Below, piece by piece: positions 22,887 through 36,085 of a stretch of DNA of 64,000 nt. This DNA comes from Nocardioides marmoriginsengisoli. Lineage in GTDB: Bacteria > Actinomycetota > Actinomycetes > Propionibacteriales > Nocardioidaceae. The notes beneath the pieces are model-generated. The model was not told the DNA's origin. It worked only from the letters and a program-made list of their open reading frames with translations, and searched no databases. The stretch covers positions 145,801 through 209,800 of the forward strand of contig NZ_RJSE01000008.1 of NCBI RefSeq assembly GCF_003725695.1, read 5' to 3'. The stretch's first letter is position 1. Each line of letters begins with the position of its first letter. A program made the translations under genes and the position numbers.

Positions 22887-25744
22887 CCGCTGCGAGCACG
22901 CCCGACCCGACCGCCGCCGGGTGCGTCGCGGCGCTGGGCCAGGCCGGCCTGGAGATCGACGCCTCGGCACTGGCCCGGTCGCTGTACGCCAGCGACGCCT
23001 CGATCTACCGGATCCCGCCGCAGGTGGTCACCTACCCGCGCGACGCCGACGACGTGCTCGCCGCGCTCGCGATCGCCCGCGAGTTCGAGGGCAGCGTGAC
23101 GATGCGCGGCGCCGGCACTTCGATCGCCGGCAACGCGATCGGTCCCGGCATCGTGGTCGACACCACCCGGCACCTCAACAAGCTCCTCCGGATCGACCCG
23201 GAGGCGCGCACCGCGACCGTCCAGCCGGGGATCGTGCACGCGGCGCTGCAGCGGTTCGCCGCCCCGCACGGGCTGCGGTTCGGGCCGGACCCGTCGACGC
23301 ACACCCGCTGCACCCTCGGCGGGATGATCGGCAACAACGCCTGCGGCTCCCGTGCGCTGGGCTACGGCCGGACTGCCGACAACGTGGTCTCGCTGAAGGT
23401 GGCGCTCTCCGACGGCGAGGTCGTCGGACCGCGAGGCGCCCTGCACCAACCCGGTTTCTCGGTCGAGGAGGAGCGCGGCCTGCGCGGGTTCCCGGTCGCC
23501 GAGCCGCGGTCCACCTCGCGGTTGCTCAGCGACGTCACCGCGCTGGTCGACGCCAACCTCGGCCTGATCCGTACCGAGTTCGGCCGCTTCGGCCGGCAGG
23601 TCTCCGGGTACTCGCTCGAGCACCTGCTGCCCGAGAACGACCGCAACTTCGACCGGTTCCTGGTCGGCAGCGAGGGCACTCTCGGCGTGGTCCTGGAGGC
23701 GACCGTCCGGCTGGTCCCGGACGCGCCGTACCGGGCGCTGGCGCTGCTCGGCTTCCCCTCGATGGCGGCCGCCGCCGACGCGGTCCCGGCGGTGCTGGAC
23801 GCCGGTGCGGAGATCGACGGCGAGCTGACCGCGTGCGAGGGCCTGGACCACCGGATCTCGGACCTGGTCCCGAACGCGCCGGAGCTCCCGGACGGCCGCG
23901 GGTGGCTGTTCGTCGAGGTCACCGGCGACACGCTCGGCCAGGTCGAGGCGGCAGCCGCGCTGGTCGCCGCCAAGGTCGGCGCGCCGTCCCGGGTCGTCAC
24001 CGACGTCGCCGAGCAGGCGGCGCTCTGGCGGATCCGCGAGGACGGCGCCGGGCTGGCCGCCCGGACGCTGAGCCGTCCGGCGCACGCCGGCTGGGAGGAC
24101 GCCGCGGTCCCGCCTGCGCGACTCGGCGACTACCTGCGCGACTTCGAGACGCTGCTCGACGACCACGGCCTGAGCACGGTGCCGTACGGCCACTTCGGCG
24201 ACGGCTGCGTGCACGCCCGGATTGACTTCGAGCTCGAGAAGGACGACGGCCGCGTGGTCTTCCGCCGGTTCACCGAGGCGGCCGCCGACCTGGTCGCCTC
24301 GTACGGCGGCTCGATGAGCGGCGAGCACGGCGACGGCCGGGCCCGCTCGGAGCTGCTGGACCGGATGTACTCCGCCGAGGCGGTCGGGCTGATGGCCGCG
24401 GTCAAGCACGCCCTGGACCCGGCGAACCTGCTCAACCCCGGCGTCCTGGTCGACCCGGACCCGTTCGACGCGCGGCTGCGGCTGGCGAGTGCCCCCGCGG
24501 GCCCGCTGGCCGATCTCTTCGGCGACGCGCACCGCTGCACCGGCGTCGGCAAGTGCATCGCCGACAACACCGCGGGCGGCGGCGTGATGTGTCCGTCGTA
24601 CCAGGCCAGCCGCGAGGAGAAGGACAGCACCCGCGGCCGTTCCCGGGTCCTCCAGGACGTCGTCACCGGACAGCTGCCGCTGCACGACCCGGCGGTGGCC
24701 GACGCCCTCGACCTCTGCCTCTCCTGCAAGGGCTGTGCGCACGACTGCCCGACCGGGGTGGACATGGCGACGTACAAGTCCCAGGTCCTGCACGCCCAGT
24801 ACGCCGGCAAGCGCCGGCCGCGGTCGCACTACGCGCTGGGGCGGCTGCCGCGGTGGGCGTCGCTGGCGCCGGCGTCGCTCGCCAACCTGTCGCTGCGCAG
24901 CAAGACGATCGCCCGGCTGGCCAAGAAGGTCGCCGGGATCGACCAGCGGCGCGGCCTGCCGACGTTCAGCAGCAAGACGCTGCGCTCGTTCGCGCAACCG
25001 GCCCGGGTCCGTCCCGCAGGCACCCCGGACGTCTGGATCTGGGCCGACTCGTTCACCGACCACTTCGCCTCCGAGACCGGGCAGGCGGCGCTCGAGCTGT
25101 TCGCCGCCGCCGGGATCGAGGCCAAGGTGATCCCCGAACGGGCCTGCTGCGCGCTGACCTGGGTCACCACCGGGCAGCTCGACCAGGCCCGGAAGATCAT
25201 CTCGGGCAGCATCCGCACGCTGTACCCGTACGTCGCCAGCGGCGTCCCGGTGATCGGGCTGGAGCCGAGCTGCCTGGCCAGCCTGCGCAGCGACGCGGCC
25301 GAGCTGCTGGAGGGTCTGCCGGAGGGCGAGCGCGCCGTCGAGGTGGCCGGCGCGATGCGCACCCTCGCCGAGTACCTGGGCGACCTCCGGGCTCAGGGCC
25401 GCTGGCAGGTCCCCGACCTGACCGGGACCGAGGTCGTCGTCCAGCCGCACTGCCACCACGCCAGCGTCCTCGGCTTCGACGCCGACCTGGACCTGCTCCA
25501 GGCCTCGGGCGCCACCGTCAAGAGGCTCGGCGGGTGCTGCGGTCTCGCCGGCAACTTCGGCGTCGAGCAGGGCCACTACGAGACCAGCGTGGCGATCGCC
25601 GAGCAGACGCTGCTCCCCGCGGTCCGCGCCGCCGGGCCGGACGCGGTGATCCTGGCGGACGGGATGTCCTGCCGGATCCAGCTCGCGGACCTGGCCGAGG
25701 TGCGCGGTCTGCACCTGGCGGAGCTGCTGAACTCATCCCGGTGA
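22883..25744 (+). CDS. FAD/Fe-S oxidoreductase, D-2-hydroxyglutarate dehydrogenase-like (YdiJ type)
   Basis: 953 residues. A PCMH-type FAD domain (about 47-270, MRGAGTSIAGNA and GGMIGNNACGSRALGYGRT) is followed by an FAD-oxidase C domain ending in the HGDGRARSE region. A ferredoxin-type segment has two cysteine clusters (CTGVGKC..MCPSY near 552-575 and CLSCKGCAHDCPTG near 611-624), and a C-terminal CCG-type domain contains ERACCALTW, PHCHHASVLGF and GGCCGLAG. This architecture matches E. coli YdiJ, a D-2-hydroxyglutarate dehydrogenase; D-lactate or glycolate oxidases are alternatives. GTG 22883 overlaps the transhydrogenase stop (GTGA). Its 3-prime end overlaps the convergent SGNH gene by 12 bases. 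Confidence 0.87.
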   Translation: MTAASTPDPTAAGCVAALGQAGLEIDASALARSLYASDASIYRIPPQVVTYPRDADDVLAALAIAREFEGSVTMRGAGTSIAGNAIGPGIVVDTTRHLNKLLRIDPEARTATVQPGIVHAALQRFAAPHGLRFGPDPSTHTRCTLGGMIGNNACGSRALGYGRTADNVVSLKVALSDGEVVGPRGALHQPGFSVEEERGLRGFPVAEPRSTSRLLSDVTALVDANLGLIRTEFGRFGRQVSGYSLEHLLPENDRNFDRFLVGSEGTLGVVLEATVRLVPDAPYRALALLGFPSMAAAADAVPAVLDAGAEIDGELTACEGLDHRISDLVPNAPELPDGRGWLFVEVTGDTLGQVEAAAALVAAKVGAPSRVVTDVAEQAALWRIREDGAGLAARTLSRPAHAGWEDAAVPPARLGDYLRDFETLLDDHGLSTVPYGHFGDGCVHARIDFELEKDDGRVVFRRFTEAAADLVASYGGSMSGEHGDGRARSELLDRMYSAEAVGLMAAVKHALDPANLLNPGVLVDPDPFDARLRLASAPAGPLADLFGDAHRCTGVGKCIADNTAGGGVMCPSYQASREEKDSTRGRSRVLQDVVTGQLPLHDPAVADALDLCLSCKGCAHDCPTGVDMATYKSQVLHAQYAGKRRPRSHYALGRLPRWASLAPASLANLSLRSKTIARLAKKVAGIDQRRGLPTFSSKTLRSFAQPARVRPAGTPDVWIWADSFTDHFASETGQAALELFAAAGIEAKVIPERACCALTWVTTGQLDQARKIISGSIRTLYPYVASGVPVIGLEPSCLASLRSDAAELLEGLPEGERAVEVAGAMRTLAEYLGDLRAQGRWQVPDLTGTEVVVQPHCHHASVLGFDADLDLLQASGATVKRLGGCCGLAGNFGVEQGHYETSVAIAEQTLLPAVRAAGPDAVILADGMSCRIQLADLAEVRGLHLAELLNSSR

Positions 25745-26524
25745 GCCCGCCCGGCGCTTCAGGCCGCCGGCCGGGAGCACCGGATCCGGCCACTTCGGGG
25801 TCAGCGCGTGACCCTCGGGGAGGTTGCGCCACCGGCGCCCCAGGGCTGGTAGGACCCACCCGTTCCACCAGTCGAGCTCGTCGGCCAGCGCCTCGCGCCA
25901 GCTGCGGTCCGGGATCGAGCCCAGGTCGCGCAGGGTGATGGTGTGGTCGACCTGGAGCGTGCGGAGCACCGCGGCAGCGAGGTAGCGGTGGCCGTGCCGG
26001 GACATGTGCAGCCGGTCCGGCTCCCACATCCGGGGGTGCGCGTAGGCGCGCATCGCCCAGTGGTCGACGAGCAGGGCGTCGTGGGCCAGCGCCACCTCGC
26101 GGACCCGGCGGTTGAACTGGTTGTTGCGCAGCCGGAGCGGCTCCAGCAGCGGGGAGAGCCGGAGGTCGTAGCTGGTGAACAGCAGGATCCGGGCGCCGGT
26201 TCCGGCGAGCCGGGCGACCGCCTTCTCGTACCGCGCCAGGACGTCGTCCAGGTCGATCCGGATCTGCAGGATGTCGTTCCCGCCGGCGAAGAACGAGACC
26301 AGGGTGGGCTCCAGCGCGACCGCCGCCTCGACCTGGTGCTCGATGACGTCGTCCAGGACCCGGCTCCGCAGCGCCAGGTTGGCGTACTCGGTGGCCGGAT
26401 CGGCCTTGCCGAGCTGCTTGGCCACCCGGTCGGCCCACCCGCGGACGCCGTTCGGGAAGCGCTCGTCCCAGTCGCCGACGCCCTCGGTGAAGGAGTCGCC
26501 CAGGGCCACGAACCGCTCCGCCAT
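25733..26524 (-). CDS. SGNH/GDSL family hydrolase
   Basis: 263 residues. Block I is GDSFTEG with Ser11 as nucleophile; block III is GGND at residues 81-84; the catalytic Asp/His pair is in DRLHMSRHGH (Asp170, His173). No signal peptide, so a cytoplasmic esterase, lipase or deacetylase is expected. ATG 26524 is chosen because it immediately precedes the GDS block and lies six bases after a CATCCT hexamer; a longer form to 26617 would add an Arg-rich stretch with no family match. It converges on the FAD/Fe-S gene and is divergent from the str operon. Confidence 0.85.
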   Translation of the reverse strand: MAERFVALGDSFTEGVGDWDERFPNGVRGWADRVAKQLGKADPATEYANLALRSRVLDDVIEHQVEAAVALEPTLVSFFAGGNDILQIRIDLDDVLARYEKAVARLAGTGARILLFTSYDLRLSPLLEPLRLRNNQFNRRVREVALAHDALLVDHWAMRAYAHPRMWEPDRLHMSRHGHRYLAAAVLRTLQVDHTITLRDLGSIPDRSWREALADELDWWNGWVLPALGRRWRNLPEGHALTPKWPDPVLPAGGLKRRAGSPG

Positions 26525-26530
26525 GGGCCG

Positions 26531-26536
26531 AGGATG
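26531..26536 (-). promoter_or_regulatory. -10-like hexamer before SGNH hydrolase
   Basis: CATCCT on the minus strand ends six bases before ATG 26524. No ribosome site; candidate leaderless start. Confidence 0.4.
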
Positions 26537-26598
26537 ACCGGTTCGTCCGACCGGGCGGCGAACCGCAGGTGAACGCCGTACGCCGGAGCCCTCGCGTT

Positions 26599-26627
26599 TT
26601 GACCGCCGGACGCGCACCCGGTAATCT
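26599..26627 (+). promoter_or_regulatory. str operon promoter
   Basis: TTGACC (26599-26604), 17-base spacer, TAATCT (26622-26627): the best -35/-10 pair in the window. Transcription would start near 26634, giving a ~130-base leader to rpsL. Confidence 0.75.
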
Positions 26628-26766
26628 CAATCCTTGTGTCTGGGCATTCCCAGGCCTTTGAGCGTGCCCGCGTGGCCGCCGTACGACAGAACCACAGCAC
26701 TGAGCAACATCACCGTGCCCGGCAGAGCGCCGGGTACAGATAGTCAACATGAAAGGGAACCACCCG

Positions 26767-27141
26767 GTGCCCACCATTAATCAGTTGGTCCGTAAGGGCC
26801 GCCAGGACAAGGTGTCGAAGAACAAGACGCCTGCCCTGAAGGGTTCGCCCCAGCGACGCGGTGTCTGCACCCGCGTCTACACCACCACCCCGAAGAAGCC
26901 GAACTCCGCCCTCCGGAAGGTCGCCCGTGTGCGTCTCTCCAGCGGCGTCGAGGTCACCGCTTACATCCCCGGGGTCGGTCACAACCTCCAGGAGCACTCG
27001 ATCGTGCTCGTCCGCGGCGGCCGGGTGAAGGACCTCCCCGGTGTCCGCTACAAGATCATCCGCGGCACGCTCGACACCCAGGGTGTCAAGAACCGCAAGC
27101 AGGCCCGTAGCCGCTACGGCGCGAAGAAGGAGAAGAGCTAA
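26767..27141 (+). CDS. rpsL: 30S ribosomal protein S12
   Basis: 124 residues, the normal length, from GTG 26767 ([12 protein letters not shown]). The ATG at 26749 in the same frame overlaps the purine-rich ribosome site GAAAGGGA and would add six residues not found in S12, so it is rejected. Lys43 in [13 protein letters not shown] is the wild-type residue for streptomycin sensitivity. S12 lies at the decoding centre. First gene of the str operon; its stop overlaps the rpsG start by one base. Confidence 0.98.
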   Translation: MPTINQLVRKGRQDKVSKNKTPALKGSPQRRGVCTRVYTTTPKKPNSALRKVARVRLSSGVEVTAYIPGVGHNLQEHSIVLVRGGRVKDLPGVRYKIIRGTLDTQGVKNRKQARSRYGAKKEKS

Positions 27142-27611
27142 TGCCTCGTAAGGGTCCCGCTCCGAAGCGCCCGATCGTCGTCGACCCGGTCTACGGATCG
27201 CAGGTCGTCACCCAGCTCGTCTCCAAGGTCCTCCAGGACGGCAAGAAGCAGGTCGCCCAGCGGATCGTCTACTCGGCCCTCGAAGGTGCCCGGGAGAAGA
27301 CCGGCACCGACCCGGTGGTCACGCTCAAGCGTGCGCTGGACAACGTCAAGCCGGCCATCGAGGTCAAGTCCCGCCGTGTCGGTGGCGCGACCTACCAGGT
27401 CCCGATCGAGGTCAAGGGCACCCGCGGCACCACGCTCGCGCTGCGCTGGCTCGTCGGCTACGCCTCGGAGCGTCGCGAGAAGACCATGGCCGAGCGCCTG
27501 CAGAACGAGATCCTCGACGCAGCCAACGGCCTCGGCGCCGCGGTGAAGAAGCGCGAGGACACCCACAAGATGGCCGAATCCAACAAGGCCTTCGCCCACT
27601 ACCGCTGGTGA
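27141..27611 (+). CDS. rpsG: 30S ribosomal protein S7
   Basis: 156 residues beginning [10 protein letters not shown] and ending AFAHYRW, as in other actinobacteria. S7 nucleates assembly of the 30S head by binding the 3-prime domain of 16S rRNA; in E. coli it also represses the str operon. ATG 27141 shares its A with the rpsL stop, which suggests translational coupling. The next gene, fusA, is 77 bases downstream. Confidence 0.98.
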   Translation: MPRKGPAPKRPIVVDPVYGSQVVTQLVSKVLQDGKKQVAQRIVYSALEGAREKTGTDPVVTLKRALDNVKPAIEVKSRRVGGATYQVPIEVKGTRGTTLALRWLVGYASERREKTMAERLQNEILDAANGLGAAVKKREDTHKMAESNKAFAHYRW

Positions 27612-27688
27612 CCTGGCTGCGGGGGCCCGATCGGGCTCCCGCACCAGCCCCACCTGCATCCATCAACTTCCTGAGGAACTGACTTTCA

Positions 27689-29800
<2,112 letters not shown>

Positions 29801-29872
29801 TTCGCACCGCAGTCCTCGGCTTTACAACGTTCTATCTACGAGTCAAGAAAACACAACCAGGAGGAGCCAGAA

Positions 29873-31066
<1,194 letters not shown>

Positions 31067-31090
31067 GCTTGCTGATCTAACGCTTCAAGG

Positions 31091-31129
31091 ACGGCCCCGG
31101 ACTTCGGTCCGGGGCCGTTCTGCTTTTTG
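31091..31129 (+). terminator. Strong intrinsic terminator of str operon
   Basis: Perfect 12-bp stem ACGGCCCCGGAC (31091-31102) / 31107-31118 capped by a stable TTCG tetraloop, then TCTGCTTTTTG. It is the only classical stem plus T-tract terminator in the window. Confidence 0.93.
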
Positions 31130-31162
31130 TTGCTCCGCGCGGTGAGCCGTACTGTTCTCGTC

Positions 31163-31894
31163 GTGTCTGAGCCTCTTCCCGCTGCGCGTCCGTACAACCG
31201 CTTCACCGAGGACGGGCAGCGGATGCGTGAGGTGCTGTCCTACTCGCGGCGGGGGAGCCGGTTCACGCCGTCCCAGCAGGAGTCCTGGGACGCGCACCAC
31301 GAGAAGTGGGTGATCCCGGACGAGGCGGTCGACGTCCCCGGGGTCTCGGTGGCCGACTGGTTCGGGCGGGAGGCTCCGGTGATCGTGGAGATCGGGTCCG
31401 GGATCGGGGAGGCGACGGCTGCGCTCGCGGCCGCTCGTCCCGAGGTCAACGTGCTCGCCTTCGAGGTGTGGCGGCCGGGGGTGGCGCACACGCTGGGGCT
31501 GCTGGCCGAGGCGGGTGCCGACAACGTCCGGTTGATCAGCGTCGACGCGGTCTGGTCGCTGGAGCACCTGTTCGAGCCGGGGCAGATCCATGACCTGTGG
31601 ACGTTCTTCCCGGATCCGTGGCCCAAGAAGCGCCACCACAAGCGGCGGCTGGTGACGCCGGGGTTCGCCGCCCTGGTCGCGTCCCGGCTCCGTCCCGGGG
31701 GCAGCTGGCGGCTGGCCACCGACTGGGCCGAGTACGCCGAGCAGATGCAGGTGGTGCTCGACGCGGCTCCGGAGTTCTCCGGCGGGCAGGTCGAGCGCTG
31801 GGCGGACCGCCCGGTGACGAAGTTCGAGCGCAAGGGCGTCGAGGTCGGGCGGGACATCACCGACCTGGAGTACGTCCGGGTCAGCGACGGCTGA
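31163..31894 (+). CDS. trmB: tRNA (guanine-N7)-methyltransferase
   Basis: 243 residues. The SAM-binding motif VEIGSGIGEAT and the TrmB signature FPDPWPKKRHHKRRL are both present, so it should form m7G46 in the variable loop of tRNAs. GTG 31163 is used: TACTGT ends seven bases upstream and there is no ribosome site, consistent with a near-leaderless message starting just past the tuf terminator. A longer form from 31127 would overlap that terminator's T-tract. The 3-prime end overlaps the convergent RDD gene by 14 bases. Confidence 0.92.
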   Translation: MSEPLPAARPYNRFTEDGQRMREVLSYSRRGSRFTPSQQESWDAHHEKWVIPDEAVDVPGVSVADWFGREAPVIVEIGSGIGEATAALAAARPEVNVLAFEVWRPGVAHTLGLLAEAGADNVRLISVDAVWSLEHLFEPGQIHDLWTFFPDPWPKKRHHKRRLVTPGFAALVASRLRPGGSWRLATDWAEYAEQMQVVLDAAPEFSGGQVERWADRPVTKFERKGVEVGRDITDLEYVRVSDG

Positions 31895-32696
31895 ACAACC
31901 GGTGCCGCAGCGCCGCCTCGCGCTGCAGGCGGACCAGGTCGCGGTCGCGACGGGCCACCAGGACGGCGGTGAGGAAGACCTCGGGAGGCGTTCCTGCCGG
32001 GGGCGCCGGGGCGACGTACGGGCGCATCTGCTCGGCGAGGCTCAGCCCCAGCGACGTCCGCGCCTGCGGCGTGATCTCGCCGAGCCGGGACAGGTACTGC
32101 CGGGTGGCCAGTGCCAGCGGCGTCGGGAGTGCGGTGATGTCCGCGTTGCGTGCCCAGTCCTGGAGCGCGTACGGCATCGGCACCGGCGGCGGCAGCTGGA
32201 GGGCGAACCGGTCCCGGATCACGTAGGTGCCGGCGGCGTGGTCGCCGAGCCGCTTGCCGCGGTCGCTCAGCAGCGCCGAGAAGAAGGCCGGTACGCCGGT
32301 CAGCGGATAGATCTCGACGAAGCCGACCAGCGCGCGGATGAAGGCGTGCTGGAACGAGATCGGTCCGGCGTCGTCGCGGACGGTGCGCAGCCCGAGCGCC
32401 AGCTTGCCCAGCGAGCGGCCCCGGGTGACGGTCTCGACCGTGGTCGGGATGACCAGGAAGATCACGATCAGGGCGGCGACCATCGACGCGTAGACGAGCG
32501 CCTCGCTGCTGCCGGCCGAGATGCTGCCGAGGATCGTGATGACCACGAACGCGCTGATCACCGTGACGATGATGTCGATCAGCCCGGACGCGATCCGGGA
32601 GCCGAACGACGCCGCGGGCAGGTCGAGCGCGACGGCCTCGCCGGTGACGAGGTCGTCGGAGGTCAGCGCGGCGTACTCGAGCGACGGGTTTGTCAT
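31881..32696 (-). CDS. RDD family membrane protein
   Basis: 271 residues. The RDD-type domain covers about residues 20-165, with the expected start ASFGSRIASGLIDIIV, a second helix pair, and the GRSLGKLALGLRTVRDD motif before a third helix and RGKRLGDHAAGTYVI. The remaining ~100 residues are a polar, probably cytoplasmic tail. Function of RDD proteins is poorly known; transport or regulation has been proposed. In many actinobacteria it sits with SpoIIM, DUF58 and MoxR genes, as here. A minus-strand TATGCT (32705-32710) lies eight bases before the ATG. Confidence 0.87.
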   Translation of the reverse strand: MTNPSLEYAALTSDDLVTGEAVALDLPAASFGSRIASGLIDIIVTVISAFVVITILGSISAGSSEALVYASMVAALIVIFLVIPTTVETVTRGRSLGKLALGLRTVRDDAGPISFQHAFIRALVGFVEIYPLTGVPAFFSALLSDRGKRLGDHAAGTYVIRDRFALQLPPPVPMPYALQDWARNADITALPTPLALATRQYLSRLGEITPQARTSLGLSLAEQMRPYVAPAPPAGTPPEVFLTAVLVARRDRDLVRLQREAALRHRLFSRR

Positions 32697-32741
32697 CGCC
32701 GCTCAGCATAGGCTGCCTCCCTGATCCTCGCTTCGCTCCGC

Positions 32742-32797
32742 GCTACGCCGCCCACGAGCAAGCTCGTCGAGGCTCCGCTCGTTCGCGTAGCCTCGAC
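32742..32797. repeat. Nested inverted repeats in RDD-SpoIIM divergent spacer
   Basis: Three inverted repeats are packed together: GCTACGC (32742-32748) with GCGTAGC (32785-32791); ACGAGC-AA-GCTCGT (32754-32767); and GTCGAGGCT (32766-32774) with AGCCTCGAC (32789-32797). The right arms overlap the putative -10 of the SpoIIM gene. This may be a dispersed palindromic repeat or a regulatory structure. Confidence 0.6.
32788..32793 (+). promoter_or_regulatory. -10-like hexamer before SpoIIM-family gene
   Basis: TAGCCT ends six bases before GTG 32800; no ribosome site. It lies inside the right arm of an inverted repeat. Confidence 0.45.
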
Positions 32798-32799
32798 CC

Positions 32800-33795
32800 G
32801 TGGACCTCGACGCCTACGTGATCGCGCACCGGCACGAGTGGGAGCGCCTGGAGGTGCTGACCCGCAGCCGGCGGCTGACCGGTGCCGAGGGCGACGAGCT
32901 CGTCGACCGCTACCAGCAGGTGGCGACCCATCTCTCGGTGGTCCGCACCTCGGCGCCCGATCCGCAGCTGGTCGCCTACCTCTCCGCGATCCTGTCCCGG
33001 GCCCGGAACCGCTCGGTCGGTACCCGGGTCACTAGCTGGCGCAACGTGGTGCGGTACTTCACCGAGGTGTTCCCGGCGGCGCTGTACCGGCTGCGCTGGT
33101 GGTGGCTGGGCACGATGGCGGCGAACGTGGTCGTGATCGCGGTGATGATGCTCTGGCTGCTCGAGCACCCGAACGCCGAGCAGACGCTGATGAGCCGCGA
33201 GGCCGTCGACAGCCTGGTCAACCACGACTTCGCGGACTACTACAGCAACTACGCGGCGTCGGAGTTCGCGCTCCAGGTCTGGATCAACAACGCCTGGGTG
33301 GCGGCGCTCTGCCTGGCGCTCGGCGTCCTCGGGGTGCCGGTGATCTACCTGCTCTTCACCAACATCGCCAACGTGGCGGTGATCGGCGCGATCATGACCC
33401 GGCACGACCACGCGATGGAGTTCTGGGGACTGCTGCTGCCGCACGGACTGCTCGAGCTGACGGCGGTCTTCGTGGCCGCCGGCGTCGGCCTGAAGCTGTT
33501 CTGGTCCTGGATCGAACCGGGAGCGCAGACCCGCACCCAGGCGCTCGCCCAGAACGGGCGGACCGCAGCGACCGTGGCGCTGGGGCTGGTGGTGGTGCTG
33601 ATGATCAGCGGCGCCATCGAGGGCTTCGTGACCCCCTCGGGCCTGCCGACCTGGGCGAGGCTCGCGATTGGTATCGCGGCCGAGGTCGTGTTCTTCACCT
33701 ACGTCTTCACGCTCGGACGCAACGCGTACGCCCGCGGCCAGACCGGCGACATCGACGCCTCCCTCCTGGAGGACCGGGTCGCCACCGCGTCCTAG
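32800..33795 (+). CDS. Stage II sporulation protein M family membrane protein
   Basis: 331 residues from GTG 32800. A soluble helical N-terminal part of about 100 residues precedes five or six membrane segments, including the family region with NNAWVAALCLALGVLGVPVI, then GLLLPHGLLELTAVF. SpoIIM in Bacillus acts in engulfment, but homologues in non-sporulating actinobacteria are widespread and their job is unknown; nothing here indicates sporulation. It is divergent from RDD and convergent with DUF58, overlapping the latter by four bases. Confidence 0.87.
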   Translation: MDLDAYVIAHRHEWERLEVLTRSRRLTGAEGDELVDRYQQVATHLSVVRTSAPDPQLVAYLSAILSRARNRSVGTRVTSWRNVVRYFTEVFPAALYRLRWWWLGTMAANVVVIAVMMLWLLEHPNAEQTLMSREAVDSLVNHDFADYYSNYAASEFALQVWINNAWVAALCLALGVLGVPVIYLLFTNIANVAVIGAIMTRHDHAMEFWGLLLPHGLLELTAVFVAAGVGLKLFWSWIEPGAQTRTQALAQNGRTAATVALGLVVVLMISGAIEGFVTPSGLPTWARLAIGIAAEVVFFTYVFTLGRNAYARGQTGDIDASLLEDRVATAS

Positions 33796-35081
33796 AGAAG
33801 GCCCCTGGCTTTCAGGCTGAGGTAGTGATCGGCCAGCGCCGGTGCCAGGTGCTCGGCGTCCGCGTCGACGATGTCCACGCCGAGGGCGGACAGGATCTCG
33901 GCGGTACGCCGGCGCCGCTCCAGCACTTGTTCGGCGGCGGCCGCGCCGTACACGGCTCCGACATCGGACCGGTCCGCCGCCAGCTGCTCGAGCGCAGGGT
34001 CCTTGACCGAGGCCAGCACCACCCGGTGCCGGCGGGCGAGTGCCGGCAGGATCGGCACCAGCCCCTCCTCGACGGCGGACGGCTCCAGCGGGGTGAGCAG
34101 CACGACGAGCGCCCGCTGCCGGCCGAGCTGGCCCAGCGCGCCGGCCAGGGCCGACCAGTCCGCCTCGGCGATGATCGGCTCCAGGCCGCTCATCGCGTCC
34201 TGGAGCGGCGCGATCACGTCGGTGCCGCTGAGCCGCAGCCGGCTGCGCACCCGGCGGTCCCCGGCCAGGAAGTCGACCCGGTCGCCGGCCCGGGCGGCGA
34301 GCGCGGCGAGGAGCAGGGCCGCATCCATCGCCGAGTCCAGCCGGGGCACGTCGCCGACCCGGCCGGCCGAGGTGCGGGAGGTGTCCAGGACCAGCACGAC
34401 CCGGCGGTCCCGCTCCGGCTGCCAGGTCCGTACGACGACCGAGCGGTTGCGCGCGCTCGCCCGCCAGTCGATGCTGCGGACGTCGTCGCCGCGGACGTAC
34501 TCGCGGAGCGAGTCGAACTCGGTGCCCTGTCCGCGCACCCGGATCGCGGCCCGGCCGTCGAGCTCGCGCAGCCGGGCCAGCCGGCTCGGCAGGTGCTTGC
34601 GGGAGCCGAACGGCGGGAGTGCCCGCACCGCGCCGGCGACCTGGCGGGTCTGCTGGCGGCAGGCGAGCCCCAGCGGGCCCCGGATCCGGAGGGTGACGCC
34701 GACGGCGCGGAGGTCGCCGCGGCGTACCGGCTCCAGGCGGGTGCTCAGCGCGACCCGGCCCTCGGGCTCCAGGGCGACCCGGTGCCGGTTGTCCATGGCG
34801 CCCGCGGTGGGCTGCCAGGCGTCCCGGAGGATCCCGGTGTAGCGGCGCGTCGTCGGGTTGCTCGCCATCAGCGTGGTGGTGGTGCTCTCACCGAGCCGGA
34901 GCCGCGGGTCGGCCGAGCGGGCCAGCTCGAGCCGGTCCGGGCGGGGCGCCAGCCACCAGTCGACGCCGACCACGACCAGCACCAGGAGCACCCACAGCCA
35001 TGCGGTGCCCAGTGAGGGCCTCAGGACGACCGGAACCACTCCGGCGAGCAGCAGGAGCGGGACGCGGCCGGTGACGGTCAT
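33792..35081 (-). CDS. DUF58 domain protein (vWA-like partner of MoxR)
   Basis: 429 residues. Two hydrophobic segments at the N-terminus (about 5-23 and 25-42) anchor it; a beta-rich middle region follows; the DUF58 core carries the diagnostic motif EYVRGDDVRSIDWRASAR near residues 205-222, then a vWA-like fold starting VVLVLDTSRTS. DUF58 proteins are usually encoded next to MoxR AAA+ ATPases and thought to be their substrates or adaptors. The start is 17 bases after the moxR stop, in one minus-strand operon. Confidence 0.9.
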   Translation of the reverse strand: MTVTGRVPLLLLAGVVPVVLRPSLGTAWLWVLLVLVVVGVDWWLAPRPDRLELARSADPRLRLGESTTTTLMASNPTTRRYTGILRDAWQPTAGAMDNRHRVALEPEGRVALSTRLEPVRRGDLRAVGVTLRIRGPLGLACRQQTRQVAGAVRALPPFGSRKHLPSRLARLRELDGRAAIRVRGQGTEFDSLREYVRGDDVRSIDWRASARNRSVVVRTWQPERDRRVVLVLDTSRTSAGRVGDVPRLDSAMDAALLLAALAARAGDRVDFLAGDRRVRSRLRLSGTDVIAPLQDAMSGLEPIIAEADWSALAGALGQLGRQRALVVLLTPLEPSAVEEGLVPILPALARRHRVVLASVKDPALEQLAADRSDVGAVYGAAAAEQVLERRRRTAEILSALGVDIVDADAEHLAPALADHYLSLKARGLL

Positions 35082-35098
35082 CTACCGGGATCCGTGGT

Positions 35099-36081
<983 letters not shown>

Positions 36082-36085
<4 letters not shown>

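Noticed and set aside
22535-25714. A 1059-codon antisense open frame over the transhydrogenase and FAD/Fe-S genes
   Set aside because: Antisense shadow of well-supported genes; composition is Arg/Val/Asp-rich with no motifs.
32800-33795. Evidence for sporulation
   Set aside because: Only a SpoIIM-family protein is present; the family is common in non-sporulating actinobacteria and no other sporulation gene is in the window.
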